From: Pseudomonas sp. StFLB209
GTDB lineage: Bacteria > Pseudomonadota > Gammaproteobacteria > Pseudomonadales > Pseudomonadaceae
Assembly: GCF_000829415.1 (NCBI RefSeq)
Contig: NZ_AP014637.1
Coordinates: forward strand, 1,121,001 to 1,185,000
DNA length: 64,000 nt
Reading direction: 5' to 3'
In this document: piece by piece, positions 34,443 through 44,025 of the stretch
How positions within the stretch are numbered: position 1 is the first letter of the stretch
How the letters are laid out: every line of letters starts with the position of its first letter
The notes under the pieces: model-generated
The model's input: only the letters and a program-made list of their open reading frames with translations
The model's database searches: none
What the model was told of the DNA's origin: nothing
Program-made: the position numbers and the translations under genes

Positions 34443-36950
34443 ATGCCCATCACTCATAGCCTCTCCGAACTCTTCGTGCAGTCCATCGAGCAGGCTGGCA
34501 ACAGCGTGGTAGTCAGCGATGCCGACAACTGCGTGGTGCTGTTCAACCAGGCGGCGGAGTTGTTGTGGGGCCTCAAACGCCACGAAGTCATTGGCCAGGA
34601 TGCCAAGTGTCTATTGCCGCAGCCGGTGCACGGCTATTACCAGCAACAGGAAAACGGTGATGGTGAACTGCTGATCCTGCGCATCCCGCACCGCGATGGC
34701 GGCCAGCACTGGGGCTCGTTGTCGATCTCACGGGTCGCCAGCCATGCACAGACCTACTTCGTCACCTCGATCAAGGACATCACCCGCCAGCACGAGGAGT
34801 GCGAGCGGCTGCGGCTGTTGTCGCTGGTAACCGATCACTCTGACAACGCCATTATCATCACCGACGAGAACTGGCGCATCAGCTACGTCAACGCCGGCTT
34901 CGAGCGCATGTCCGGTTATCGCTTCGATCAGGTCTGCGGCCAACACCCCGCCGCGATGCTCGCCCCCTATCTGAACCATGAAGTGATACTTGCCGCTCGC
35001 CAGACGTTGAGCAGCGGGCAATCGATCAAGACCGATCAATTGACCTGCATACAAAATGGCGAACGGCTGTGGTGCAGCGTAGTGGTCAACCCGATTCTGG
35101 ATAATCAGGGCCGGCTTCTCAATGCCGTCGGCATCCTGACCGACATCACCAGCACCAAGATGCACGAGATCCTGCAGCACAGCATGCTCAACGCCATGGT
35201 CCGGGAAGAGCCGCTCGAAGACCTGATGCTGCTGGCCTGCCGGGAGATCGAACGTATCGCCCCGGAAGTCACCACCTCGATGCTGCTGGTTGATGAAGAA
35301 GGGCTGCTGCATCCACTGGCCACCCACAGCCTGCGTGCCAGCTACTGCCAGAGCATGGAAGGCATCAGGATCGGCGAAGGCGTCGGCACCTGCGGCACCG
35401 CCGCGTTCCGCGGCCAGCCGGTGATCACCAAGGATATCGCCAGCGACCCGCTATGGGATGGCTACCGACACATCGAACTGCCCGAGGGGCTCAAGAGCTG
35501 CTGGTCGACGCCGATCATGGGCGCCAATCAGCGAGCCATTGCCACGCTGGCGTTCTATTTCAAGGAAGTCCGCGGGCCGTCGGAATTCCATCAGCGTCTG
35601 GTGGACGTCATCGTGCCGCTCTGTGCGCTGGCCATCGAGCGTGAAAAATCCCGGGCTCACATCAGCCAGCTGGCGTTTTACGACAGCCTGACCGAACTGC
35701 CCAACCGCAGCCTGCTGCTGGCCAATACCGAGCAGGCGCTGCACGCTGCGCAACGCAACAAGACCTCCCTGGCCGTGTTGTTCATCGACGTTGATCGCTT
35801 CAAGCAGGTCAACGACTCGTTCGGCCATCCGGCGGGCGATGAACTGTTGCAGGTCATTGCTCGCCGCCTGCAGGAAAATCGCAGCCAGAAGGACATCGTC
35901 GGGCGCCTGTCCGGTGACGAGTTCGTCGTGGTACTGCCTGACTGCGATAACCAGCGGGTCACCGAGCTGGTCGAGCAGATGAAGCTGACCATCGCCCAGC
36001 CTTGCCAGGTCGGCAACAGCCGGGTCTCGCCGTCAGTCAGTATCGGTGTGAGCATGTTCCCGGAAGACGGCCATGACATGGGCACGCTGATCCACCGGGC
36101 GGACATGGCCATGTATCAGGCCAAGAATGCCGGGCGCGGGCGGTTCAGCTTCTTCTGCCATGAACTGAACCAGCTGGCCCAGGAACGCCAGGCCATGGAA
36201 AACGCCCTGCAACAGGCCTTGCAGGATGGCGCTCTGGAGCTGCACTACCAGCCGCAGATCAATATCGCCGATGGCCGTCTGTACGGTGTCGAAGCGCTGG
36301 CGCGCTGGCACCACCCGCATTGGGGCCAGGTGTCTCCGGCGCGCTTTATTCCCTTGGCAGAAGAATGCGGGCTGATCGTGGAACTGGGCCTGTGGGGGAT
36401 TCGCGAAGCCTGCCGGCAACTGGCTGCCTGGCGAGGCAAAGGGGCAAAGCTGCCGGCCATTTCGGTGAATCTGTCACCCACCAACTTCCATGATCTGGCG
36501 CTACCGGCCATGCTTACACAATTGCTGGATGAACATCAGCTCAGCCCCGGCGACCTGACCCTGGAGCTGACCGAAAACATCCTGATGGACACCAACCCCA
36601 GCACGCTCAAAGTCCTCAACGACGTGCATGCGCTAGGCATTCGCCTGGCCATGGATGACTTTGGTACCGGCTATTCGAGCCTGAGTTATCTGCGGCAGTT
36701 GCCGATCCAGGAACTCAAGCTCGACCGCAGCTTTGTGATGGACCTGGAAAACGACGCCACGGCCCGCACCCTCAGTGATGCGGTGATCCATATCGGCAAC
36801 AGCCTTAACCTGACCGTGGTCGCCGAGGGCATCGAGACCGAAGGTCAGCATGAAATCCTCAGGCAGCAGGGTTATCACGTCGCCCAGGGGTATCTGTTCT
36901 CCCGACCATTGAGCGCACCGGACCTGGAACGCTGGTTGTTGGCGCGCTAA
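34443..36950 (+). CDS. PAS-PAS-GAF-GGDEF-EAL protein (DosP-like)
   Basis: An 835-aa soluble c-di-GMP enzyme. Two PAS domains (about 10-115 and 135-245), one GAF domain (about 255-400), GGDEF (about 410-570) and EAL (about 580-830) follow one another. The diguanylate motif reads SGDEF (490-494), with Ser in the first position; EAL is intact at 617-619, and [10 protein letters not shown] is present, so phosphodiesterase activity is likely. The layout and divergence from cioAB suggest an oxygen or redox sensor such as DosP, but the heme-ligand region of E. coli DosP (HPEYIRHN) is not recognisable, so heme is unproven. No membrane segment is seen. Confidence 0.85.
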   Translation: MPITHSLSELFVQSIEQAGNSVVVSDADNCVVLFNQAAELLWGLKRHEVIGQDAKCLLPQPVHGYYQQQENGDGELLILRIPHRDGGQHWGSLSISRVASHAQTYFVTSIKDITRQHEECERLRLLSLVTDHSDNAIIITDENWRISYVNAGFERMSGYRFDQVCGQHPAAMLAPYLNHEVILAARQTLSSGQSIKTDQLTCIQNGERLWCSVVVNPILDNQGRLLNAVGILTDITSTKMHEILQHSMLNAMVREEPLEDLMLLACREIERIAPEVTTSMLLVDEEGLLHPLATHSLRASYCQSMEGIRIGEGVGTCGTAAFRGQPVITKDIASDPLWDGYRHIELPEGLKSCWSTPIMGANQRAIATLAFYFKEVRGPSEFHQRLVDVIVPLCALAIEREKSRAHISQLAFYDSLTELPNRSLLLANTEQALHAAQRNKTSLAVLFIDVDRFKQVNDSFGHPAGDELLQVIARRLQENRSQKDIVGRLSGDEFVVVLPDCDNQRVTELVEQMKLTIAQPCQVGNSRVSPSVSIGVSMFPEDGHDMGTLIHRADMAMYQAKNAGRGRFSFFCHELNQLAQERQAMENALQQALQDGALELHYQPQINIADGRLYGVEALARWHHPHWGQVSPARFIPLAEECGLIVELGLWGIREACRQLAAWRGKGAKLPAISVNLSPTNFHDLALPAMLTQLLDEHQLSPGDLTLELTENILMDTNPSTLKVLNDVHALGIRLAMDDFGTGYSSLSYLRQLPIQELKLDRSFVMDLENDATARTLSDAVIHIGNSLNLTVVAEGIETEGQHEILRQQGYHVAQGYLFSRPLSAPDLERWLLAR

Positions 36951-37070
36951 GGCATGATCGTGCTGTTTAGCGGACAATGATCGGCCATCGTTCATCGCTG
37001 TGCAGCCAGTTGCGCGACTGGCTGGTATGATGCGCGGCTTTTTCCGAACCATAGAAAACCACAGGCGCTC

Positions 37071-37230
37071 AGAGGGTGTTTACAAAATAGGCGAACGAAG
37101 GCAAGACAAGGCGAAATCGGGCGAAAAAGCGCAGTGTACATTCAGTACATGAGCATTTTGACCGGGCTGGCGATCCAGGTCGATTTCAACGCAGTATTGT
37201 CGAGTGCAGCCATTTTGTAGACACCCTCTC
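37071..37230. repeat. MITE-like intergenic element, 160 bp
   Basis: The outer sequences AGAGGGTGTTTACAAAAT (37071-37088) and CATTTTGTAGACACCCTCT (37211-37229) are an imperfect inverted repeat (one mismatch plus offset). Inside are GGCAAGACAAGGCGAAATC and the phased AGTGTACATTCAGTACATGAG. This kind of element recurs in P. fluorescens-group genomes. It lies in the leader of the azgA-like gene. Confidence 0.7.
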
Positions 37231-37298
37231 AGCCCGGACTGTGTTTGGCTATTGGTATCGAATCATTCACGGCACAGGCCAGGTCCTCGGAGCCCGAT

Positions 37299-38594
37299 AT
37301 GCTGGAAAGGCTGTTTCAACTAAAAGCACACAACACCAACGTGCGCACCGAGATTCTCGCGGGCGTCACGACCTTCCTGGCCATGGCCTATATCCTGTTC
37401 GTCAACCCGAGCATTCTCGGCGAGACCGGCATGGACAAGGGCGCACTGTTCGTTGCCACTTGCCTGGCCGCAGCGATTGGCTCGGCAGTGATGGGCCTGG
37501 TTGCCAATTACCCGATCGCCCTGGCGCCGGGCATGGGCCTGAACGCGTTTTTCACCTACACCGTGGTCCTGCACATGGGCCATACCTGGCAGGTCGCGCT
37601 GGGCGCGGTGTTCATCTCGGCGGTGATGTTCTTCATCCTGTCGATTTTTCGCATTCGCGAGTGGATCATCAACAGTATTCCGCTGGCTCTGCGCTCGGCC
37701 ATTGCCGCGGGCATCGGCCTGTTCCTGGCGCTGATCGCCCTGCAGAACGCCAAGATCATCACCTCGCACCCGGTCACCATGCTCAGCCTGGGCGATCTGA
37801 AAAGTCCGGCGCCGATTCTTGCCGCCCTGGGCTTTTTCCTGATCGTCGCCCTGGAGCGGATGCAAGTGCGCGGCGCAGTTCTGATCGGCATCCTGGCGGT
37901 CACTCTGGCGTCCATCGTGCTGGGTTTCTCGCCGTTCGGCGGGCTGGTGTCGATGCCGCCATCGCTGGCGCCGACCTTCCTGCAACTGGACATCATGGGC
38001 GCGCTGGACGTCGGTCTGGTGAGCATCATCTTTGCCTTTCTGTTCGTCGATATCTTCGATAACTCCGGCACTCTGATCGGCGTCGCCAAACGCGCCGGCC
38101 TGATGGGCAAGGACGGCCACCTACCGAAAATGGGCCGGGCGCTGATCGCCGACAGTACCGCGGCCATGGCCGGTTCGCTGCTGGGCACTTCGACCACCAC
38201 CAGTTATGTCGAGTCGGCAGCCGGTGTCAGCGCCGGTGGACGGACCGGCCTGACCGCGATCGTGGTCAGCGTGCTGTTTCTGCTGGCGCTGTTTTTCGCG
38301 CCACTGGCCGGCAGCGTGCCCGCGTATGCCACCGCACCGGCGCTGCTGTTCGTGGCCGTGCTGATGGCCTCGGGCCTGGCGGAAATCGACTGGGAGGACA
38401 TCAGCGTAGCGGCGCCGGTGGTGATTACCGCGCTGGCCATGCCGTTTACCTATTCCATTGCCAACGGCATCGCCTTTGGCTTCATTTCCTGGACGGCAAT
38501 CAGGCTGTTGTCGGGACGCGCACGCGAGCTCAATGCTGCGCTGCTGATCCTGTCGGTTCTGTTCGTCATCAAGCTGGGCTGGTTCAACGCATGA
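37299..38594 (+). CDS. NCS2 family purine permease (AzgA-like)
   Basis: A 431-aa inner-membrane carrier of the AzgA (guanine/hypoxanthine/adenine) branch, importing purine bases with protons. It begins [32 protein letters not shown], the branch signature, and has [11 protein letters not shown] and [16 protein letters not shown], the substrate-site regions. About 12-14 hydrophobic segments follow. An 18-codon longer frame exists from 37245, but CGGAG just ahead of 37299 and the conserved N-terminus favour the shorter form. Its TGA overlaps the trmA ATG (ATGA). Confidence 0.9.
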   Translation: MLERLFQLKAHNTNVRTEILAGVTTFLAMAYILFVNPSILGETGMDKGALFVATCLAAAIGSAVMGLVANYPIALAPGMGLNAFFTYTVVLHMGHTWQVALGAVFISAVMFFILSIFRIREWIINSIPLALRSAIAAGIGLFLALIALQNAKIITSHPVTMLSLGDLKSPAPILAALGFFLIVALERMQVRGAVLIGILAVTLASIVLGFSPFGGLVSMPPSLAPTFLQLDIMGALDVGLVSIIFAFLFVDIFDNSGTLIGVAKRAGLMGKDGHLPKMGRALIADSTAAMAGSLLGTSTTTSYVESAAGVSAGGRTGLTAIVVSVLFLLALFFAPLAGSVPAYATAPALLFVAVLMASGLAEIDWEDISVAAPVVITALAMPFTYSIANGIAFGFISWTAIRLLSGRARELNAALLILSVLFVIKLGWFNA

Positions 38595-39676
38595 GTGTTT
38601 CCTTCGACCCCGCGAGCTACGAGCTGCAGCTCGCTGAAAAAGCCGCCCGCCTGCAAACGTTGCTGGCGCCTTTCGACGCACCCGCAGCCCAAGTGTTCGA
38701 CTCACCCCGCGAGCATTACCGGCTGCGCGCCGAGTTTCGCCTGTGGCTCGAAGGCCAGCAGCGCCACTACGCGATGTTCGCCCCCGGCGACAAGCACACG
38801 CCGATCCTGCTCGACGGCCTGCCCATCGCCAGCCAGCGCATCAATGAACTGATGCCGCTGCTGCGTGACGCCTGGCAGACCAGTCAGGCGTTGAGCTACA
38901 AGCTGTTTCAGGTGGACTTTCTGACCACGCTGTCTGGCGACTCGATGATCACCCTGTGCTACCACCGTCCGCTGGACGACACCTGGCAAGCGGCCGCCGA
39001 ACAGCTGGCGGCACAACTGAAGGTCAAGCTGATTGGCCGTTCTCGTGGTCAGCGGCTGGTGATTGGCCAGGACTACGTGACCGAGCAACTGCAAGTGGCC
39101 GGGCGTACCTGGCGCTACCGTCAGCCTGAAGGCGCGTTCACCCAGCCCAACGGCACGGTGAACCAGAAGATGCTCAGCTGGGCACTTGAAGCCATGGGCC
39201 AGCGCGACGACGACCTGCTGGAGCTGTACTGCGGCAATGGCAACTTCACCCTGCCGCTGGCGACCCGGGCGCGCAAGGTGCTGGCGACCGAAATCAGCAA
39301 AACCTCGGTGAATGCCGCACTGGCCAACCTGGCCGACAACGGGGTGGACAACGTGACCCTGGTCCGGCTGTCTGCCGAAGAACTAACCCAGGCGCTCAAC
39401 GAGGTGCGGCCGTTCCGCCGACTGCACGGCGTAGACCTGAAAAGCTATGAATTCGGCACCGTGTTCGTCGACCCGCCACGGGCCGGCATGGACCCGGACA
39501 CCTGCGAGCTGACCCGACGCTTCGAGCGCATTCTGTACATTTCCTGCAACCCGCAGACCCTGGCGGCCAACATCGCGCAATTGCACGACACCCACCGGGT
39601 CGAGCGCTGTGCGCTGTTTGACCAGTTCCCGTATACCCACCATATGGAATCCGGGGTTTTGCTGGTGCGTCGCTGA
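38591..39676 (+). CDS. trmA: tRNA (uracil-54-C5)-methyltransferase
   Basis: Makes ribothymidine at position 54 in the T-loop of tRNAs using AdoMet. The 361-aa sequence has [16 protein letters not shown] (AdoMet site), [14 protein letters not shown], and the catalytic nucleophile in YISCNPQTL (Cys319). The N-terminal Fe-S cysteines of RlmD/RumA are absent, which separates it from those paralogues. It overlaps the permease gene by 4 bp and is probably translated by coupling. Confidence 0.96.
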   Translation: MSVSFDPASYELQLAEKAARLQTLLAPFDAPAAQVFDSPREHYRLRAEFRLWLEGQQRHYAMFAPGDKHTPILLDGLPIASQRINELMPLLRDAWQTSQALSYKLFQVDFLTTLSGDSMITLCYHRPLDDTWQAAAEQLAAQLKVKLIGRSRGQRLVIGQDYVTEQLQVAGRTWRYRQPEGAFTQPNGTVNQKMLSWALEAMGQRDDDLLELYCGNGNFTLPLATRARKVLATEISKTSVNAALANLADNGVDNVTLVRLSAEELTQALNEVRPFRRLHGVDLKSYEFGTVFVDPPRAGMDPDTCELTRRFERILYISCNPQTLAANIAQLHDTHRVERCALFDQFPYTHHMESGVLLVRR

Positions 39677-39720
39677 GTTTTTGGAGGGCTTCTGAAGGCG
39701 GCCTGAGCCGTATCGATTCT

Positions 39721-39743
39721 GTAGGAGCAGCTTCAGCTGCGAA
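39721..39743. repeat. REP palindrome
   Basis: GTAGGAGCAGCTTCAGCTGC followed by GAA: same frame as at 19381-19403 (inverse) and 43357, with stem GCAGC/GCTGC. Confidence 0.65.
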
Positions 39744-39800
39744 TCTAAAGCTGCAAATCTTTCGTTCGTAGCAAGGATCTTTGCCGCAGTTGTCTGAGCC

Positions 39801-39950
39801 TCAGGTTCCGCCCCGACGGGCGGGTTCCTTTAATGCGCCAAAGGAACCAAAGCGCTTGCGACGGCTAGTCCCGCTTCAAGCGGGATTCCCTCGCTCCGGC
39901 GCCGATTTGGCGTTCGGCGTCGTCTGTGCCATCTCGGCTCGAAGATCAAA
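39801..39950. repeat. Long dispersed intergenic repeat, copy C
   Basis: Shares CCAAAGCGCTTGC, CTCCGGCGCCGATTTGGCG, TCGTCTGTGCCATCTCGG and TCGAAGATCAAA with copies A (20982-21283) and B (31158-31300). It contains the inverted repeats GGTTCCTTTAATGCGCCAAAGGAACC and CCCGCTTCAAGCGGG, here named by their arms GGTTCCTTT/AAAGGAACC. No gene is seen in the 400-bp trmA-MFS gap. Confidence 0.7.
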
Positions 39951-40076
39951 AGCAGAAGCGACAACATCGGCATCGCTAGTGAACTTAACGCTACATCCGC
40001 GACCAAGGTCGCGCTTGCTTCAATAGGCAGCTACCTATCATTTGCGGTATAACGCGTACTCGCTTATCTGCCGCGT

Positions 40077-41369
40077 GTGTGGGTACCTGCCTTGAGTTGC
40101 GAATCACCTGCTTCGACTTCCACTTCATCGGGTCTGGCTCGTCAACCCGGATTTCTTGCGTTTCTGTTCGCCCGGTTGCTGGCCATGTTCGCCATGCAGA
40201 TCCAGGCCGTGGTGGTCGCCTGGCAGGTCTACGACCTGACCCGCGATCCGATGGCGCTGGCCTATGCGGGCCTGGCGCAATTCATTCCCATGCTGCTGTT
40301 GTTGATGCCGGCCGGCGACCTGATCGACCGCTATGATCGCAAGCTGATCCTGATTCTGAGCTGGATCGTGCAGGCGCTGTGCGGGGTCATCCTGCTGCTG
40401 TTTTCATTCTTTGACCTGCATGACGTGCGCCTGGTCTACGCCGCGCTGGTGCTCTACGGCGCTGCACGGGCCTTTACCGGCCCGACCCTGCAGAGCCTGC
40501 TGCCACAAATCGTGCCCCGCGAGCGCCTGGCTTCGGCCATCGCGACCAACAGCGTAATCATGCGCTGCTCCACCGTAGCGGGTCCGCTGATCGGCGGCGC
40601 TCTGTATGCCTTGGGCGGCGCGGAGCTGACCTACTCGGCCTGCGTCGCCGCGTTCATCGCCGGCATCCTGCTGCTGCCACTGGTGGCCACCCCTTACGCC
40701 GAAGCCCGCGCCCCGCTGGAAGGCAGCGGCTGGCAGCGCTTCACTGCCGGGATCGCCTTTATCCGCTCGCGACCGATTATTCTCGGCACCATTTCCCTTG
40801 ACCTGTTCGCAGTGCTGCTCGGTGGCGTGATTGCGCTGTTGCCGATCTACGCCCATGAGGTGCTGCACCTTGGCCCACAGGGGCTGGGAGCGTTGCGCAG
40901 CGCCATGAGCCTGGGTGAGCTGGTCACCGGTGTGTACCTGAGCGTTCGGCCGCTGGACCGTCATGTGGGCCTGACCATGTTCATCGCCGTGGGCATCTTC
41001 GGCCTGGCCAATCTGCTGTTCGCACTGTCAACGCTGTTCTGGCTGTCGTTCGTGGCACTGCTGATCGCCGGGGCAGCCGATATGGTCAGTGTCTACATTC
41101 GCTCATCGCTGGTGCAGTTCTCAACGCCCGATGCCATGCGCGGGCGGGTCAATGCGGTGAACATGCTGTTCATTGGTTCTTCCAACGAGCTGGGTGAATT
41201 TCGCGCCGGCACCAGCGCCTCACTGATCGGTGCGATCCCGGCGGCGATCACCGGTAGCCTCTGCACGCTCGGCGTCGTAGGCGCCTGGATGGCCGGTTTC
41301 AAGAGCCTGCGCCGGGTCGACCGGTTTGCCGATGCCGCGCCACAGCAAACTGCCAGTACCCTGAAGTGA
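40077..41369 (+). CDS. MFS exporter (EntS/MFS_3-like)
   Basis: A 430-aa transporter with about 12 helices; the loop-2 MFS motif reads GDLIDRYDRKLIL. The sequence resembles the enterobactin exporter EntS/MFS_3 branch, whose members export siderophores or drugs; no siderophore genes are near, so the substrate is open. The start is uncertain: GTG at 40077 and TTG at 40092 are both possible and neither has a good Shine-Dalgarno sequence; the first helix begins near residue 26 of the longer form. The region 41370-41465 behind it has no clear terminator. Confidence 0.82.
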   Translation: MWVPALSCESPASTSTSSGLARQPGFLAFLFARLLAMFAMQIQAVVVAWQVYDLTRDPMALAYAGLAQFIPMLLLLMPAGDLIDRYDRKLILILSWIVQALCGVILLLFSFFDLHDVRLVYAALVLYGAARAFTGPTLQSLLPQIVPRERLASAIATNSVIMRCSTVAGPLIGGALYALGGAELTYSACVAAFIAGILLLPLVATPYAEARAPLEGSGWQRFTAGIAFIRSRPIILGTISLDLFAVLLGGVIALLPIYAHEVLHLGPQGLGALRSAMSLGELVTGVYLSVRPLDRHVGLTMFIAVGIFGLANLLFALSTLFWLSFVALLIAGAADMVSVYIRSSLVQFSTPDAMRGRVNAVNMLFIGSSNELGEFRAGTSASLIGAIPAAITGSLCTLGVVGAWMAGFKSLRRVDRFADAAPQQTASTLK

Positions 41370-41465
41370 CCGACGGGCTGGCGTAGCCCGATTACACCAG
41401 CAACACTTGTTTGTCAGGCCGTTCAAAAACGTCAGCAAGGCCGGTTGTTTGTCGAGGGCAGTTGT

Positions 41466-42341
41466 ATGTTGTGGAAAAAAGGCCGACGGAGCGACAACGT
41501 GGTCGATGCTCGCAGTGACCGTAGCGGCATGCGGGTCGGCGGCAAGGGGCTTACCCTGGGCGGGGTGGCCCTGATCGTAGTGTTTGGCCTGATCACCGGC
41601 CAGGACCCGCTGCAGATTCTTGGCCAGATCACCGGGCAACTGGGGCAACAGAGCGCACCGCTCAGCCCCCAGAGTCAATCCACTCTCCCCACTAGTGACC
41701 CGCAGACCGAATTCGTGCGCGCCGTGCTCGGTGATACCGAAGACAACTGGCAAGCCGTGTTCAGCCAGGCAGGCCGGCAGTATCAGGAGCCCAAGCTGGT
41801 GCTGTTCAACGGCCAGGTCAATTCGGCCTGCGGCTATGCCACCTCGGCCACCGGGCCATTCTACTGCCCGGCCGACCGCAAAATTTATCTCGACCTGGAT
41901 TTCTTCCGGGAAATGTCCCAGCGCTTTTCAGCGGCCGGCGATTTTGCTCAGGCTTATGTGATTGCCCATGAAGTGGGTCATCACGTACAGACCCTACTGG
42001 GCATTTCCGCCAAGCTCCAGGCCGCGCGCCAGAGCGGCCGACGCCTTGAAGGCAGCAGTGGCCTGCTGGTGCGCCAGGAGTTGCAGGCCGACTGCCTGGC
42101 CGGGGTCTGGGCACACAACGCGCAAAAGCGTTTGAACTGGCTGGAACCGGGTGATATTGAAGAAGCCTTGAATGCGGCCAACGCCATTGGCGATGATCGC
42201 CTGCAACGCCAGAGCCGCGGCCATGTGGTGCCCGACTCGTTTACCCACGGAACATCCGAACAACGGGTGCGCTGGTTCAAGACCGGCTTCGCCCAGGGCA
42301 ACATCAACCAATGCGATACCTTCGCCGCCAAGAGCCTGTGA
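41466..42341 (+). CDS. Zinc metallopeptidase, YpfJ family
   Basis: A 291-aa membrane-anchored putative neutral zinc metallopeptidase (Zn_peptidase, PF04228 type). Start MLWKKGRRSDNVVDARSD is typical, a single membrane helix lies near 33-48, and the HExxH site is HEVGHH at residues 168-173. C-terminal RQELQADCLAGVW supplies the further conserved ELQAD segment. GAGG precedes the ATG at 41466. Four bases separate it from the next gene, so the pair forms an operon. Confidence 0.9.
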   Translation: MLWKKGRRSDNVVDARSDRSGMRVGGKGLTLGGVALIVVFGLITGQDPLQILGQITGQLGQQSAPLSPQSQSTLPTSDPQTEFVRAVLGDTEDNWQAVFSQAGRQYQEPKLVLFNGQVNSACGYATSATGPFYCPADRKIYLDLDFFREMSQRFSAAGDFAQAYVIAHEVGHHVQTLLGISAKLQAARQSGRRLEGSSGLLVRQELQADCLAGVWAHNAQKRLNWLEPGDIEEALNAANAIGDDRLQRQSRGHVVPDSFTHGTSEQRVRWFKTGFAQGNINQCDTFAAKSL

Positions 42342-42345
42342 ATAA

Positions 42346-43335
42346 ATGATCAAACCGTTGTTGGCCCTGTTGTTGAGCAGCACTGTTCTGAGCCTGAGCG
42401 CCCATGCCGAAACCCCTCCCGCAAAATCCCTGAGCCCGGACCGGCTGGCGATCAACGGCGCGCAGGCCACCCTGGGGTTAAGCCAGGAGTGGGTCCACCC
42501 CAAACCACAGATCCAACGGGTGGTGATTGTCATCCATGGCCGCCAGCGTAACGCCCCGACCTACCTGCGCAGCGTCGAGCGCGCCGCCAACCAGTCCAAA
42601 GAGCGCAGCCGCACGCTGTTGATCGCCCCGCAGTTTCTGGATGAAAAAGACATCGCAGCCCACCACCTGGCAGACAATATTCTACGCTGGCATGAAGACG
42701 ACTGGATTTCCGGCAGCCGCTCGGTGGGCAGCAAGGCGGTCAGCTCCTTTACCGTGCTGGATCACATTCTCAAGCGTCTGAGCGACGACAAGCTGTTCCC
42801 CAACCTCAAGGAAATCGTGATCGCCGGGCATTCGGGCGGCGCGCAGATGGCCCAGCGTTATGCATTGCTCGGCGGTCGTGAGGAGGCGCGGCTGAAACAG
42901 GCGCACATTCGGCTGCGCTACGTGATCGCCACGCCCTCGACCTATGCCTGGTTTGACGCAGAGCGGCCGGTGGCCAACCCGGCAAGCAACTGCCCGGGCT
43001 TCAACGACTGGAAATACGGCCTGGAAAAACTGCCGCCCTACGCCGCCAAGGTCGAACGCGCCAGCCTTGAGAAAGCCTATGTGCAGCGTGACGTAACCTA
43101 CTTGCTGGCGCTACAGGACAACGACCCGAACCATGTCTCGCTGGACAAGAGCTGCGCTGCCCAGGCCCAGGGCGCTGATCGGCTGACGCGCGGGCATAAC
43201 TACTTCGATTACCTGACCAAACGCCACCCTACCGGCCTGAACCAGCGCATCGTGCTGGTGCCGAACGTGGCGCACAACGGCGATGCGATCTTTACCTCGC
43301 CGGAAGGTCAGGCGGTACTGTTCAAACCGCTATAA
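42346..43335 (+). CDS. Exported alpha/beta-hydrolase-fold protein
   Basis: A 329-aa protein with a signal peptide (MIKPLLALLLSSTVLSLSAHA, cleaved near residue 21). It shows alpha/beta-hydrolase features: the oxyanion strand VVIVIHGRQRNAP, nucleophile elbow GHSGG with Ser163, and a late histidine in VPNVAHNGDAIF. Substrate unknown; an esterase or lipase-like function is inferred only from the fold. It is co-transcribed with the YpfJ-type peptidase. Confidence 0.82.
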   Translation: MIKPLLALLLSSTVLSLSAHAETPPAKSLSPDRLAINGAQATLGLSQEWVHPKPQIQRVVIVIHGRQRNAPTYLRSVERAANQSKERSRTLLIAPQFLDEKDIAAHHLADNILRWHEDDWISGSRSVGSKAVSSFTVLDHILKRLSDDKLFPNLKEIVIAGHSGGAQMAQRYALLGGREEARLKQAHIRLRYVIATPSTYAWFDAERPVANPASNCPGFNDWKYGLEKLPPYAAKVERASLEKAYVQRDVTYLLALQDNDPNHVSLDKSCAAQAQGADRLTRGHNYFDYLTKRHPTGLNQRIVLVPNVAHNGDAIFTSPEGQAVLFKPL

Positions 43336-43356
43336 GCCCGGAACCCGTAGGAGCCC

Positions 43357-43414
43357 GTAGGAGCCACTTCAGTGGCGAAAACCTTGATCCCTTCGCCACT
43401 GAAGTGGCTCCTAC
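43357..43414. repeat. Perfect 23-bp REP inverted pair between convergent genes
   Basis: Positions 43357-43379 (starting GTAGGAGCCACTTCAGTGGC) and 43392-43414 (ending GAAGTGGCTCCTAC) are exact inverse complements with a 12-nt loop. It lies 21 bp after the hydrolase stop and 5 bp before the stop of the HAD gene on the other strand, so it is well placed as a bidirectional terminator. A partial extra GTAGGAGC unit lies just before it. Confidence 0.8.
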
Positions 43415-43419
43415 GACGC

Positions 43420-44025
43420 TCATGAATCCAGCATCGCCTGTAACGCTGTGCAATCGGCGGCATGCCAGTCGGTCAGTTCCGGCCAGGGATTGTCCGGGAC
43501 ATGGTCGGGCAGGTTGACCAGCACGGTGTGGGCGCCCGCCGCGCGGCCACAATTGAGGTCGTGAACGTAGTCGCCGACCATCACCATGTTCTGCGGCGCG
43601 ACATCCCAGGCGCTGGCCAGTTTGAGCAGCCCGGCCGGGTCGGGCTTGGGGGTGGCCTCGTCGCGGCCGAGGACGTCCTGCACGGCGAAACAGTCGGCAA
43701 TGCCAATCGCCGCCAACGTGATATGCGCCAGCTCGCGGGCATTGCGGGTCAGGATGCCCAGCCGGTAACCGCGCCCGGCCAGCTCGCGCACCAGCGCCAC
43801 CGCACCGGGCGCGGCTTTGGAACCTACCGCCAACTCGCGCTCGTGCTCCAGCAGCCAGGCGTGTTTGGCCGCGGCTTCGTCTGCCGGCAGGCTGGCCAGA
43901 TGGCCGAGAATGTCGGCCTCGGGCGGAATGTCCAGGGCGCGCTTGATGGCCAGGAAATCATGCACTGCCAGTGTCAGGGTGCCGTCCATGTCGAACACCC
44001 AATGGCGAATCTCGCTCAGTTTCAT
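43420..44025 (-). CDS. HAD-family phosphatase
   Basis: A 201-aa haloacid dehalogenase-type hydrolase. Motif I is FDMDGTL with the nucleophile Asp12 and general acid Asp14, motif II is GILTRNARE, and motifs III/IV are KPDPAGLLKL and VMVGDYVHDLNCGRAAG. It is probably a phosphoglycolate- or sugar-phosphate-type phosphatase; the substrate cannot be read from sequence. Its ATG overlaps the tesB stop (ATGA at 44022-44025), so the two genes are translationally coupled. Confidence 0.9.
   Translation of the reverse strand: MKLSEIRHWVFDMDGTLTLAVHDFLAIKRALDIPPEADILGHLASLPADEAAAKHAWLLEHERELAVGSKAAPGAVALVRELAGRGYRLGILTRNARELAHITLAAIGIADCFAVQDVLGRDEATPKPDPAGLLKLASAWDVAPQNMVMVGDYVHDLNCGRAAGAHTVLVNLPDHVPDNPWPELTDWHAADCTALQAMLDS

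Noticed and set aside
37241..38062. 273-codon frame overlapping the purine permease in another frame
   Set aside because: The permease frame carries all conserved membrane motifs; this one reads as Gly/Arg/His-rich noise.
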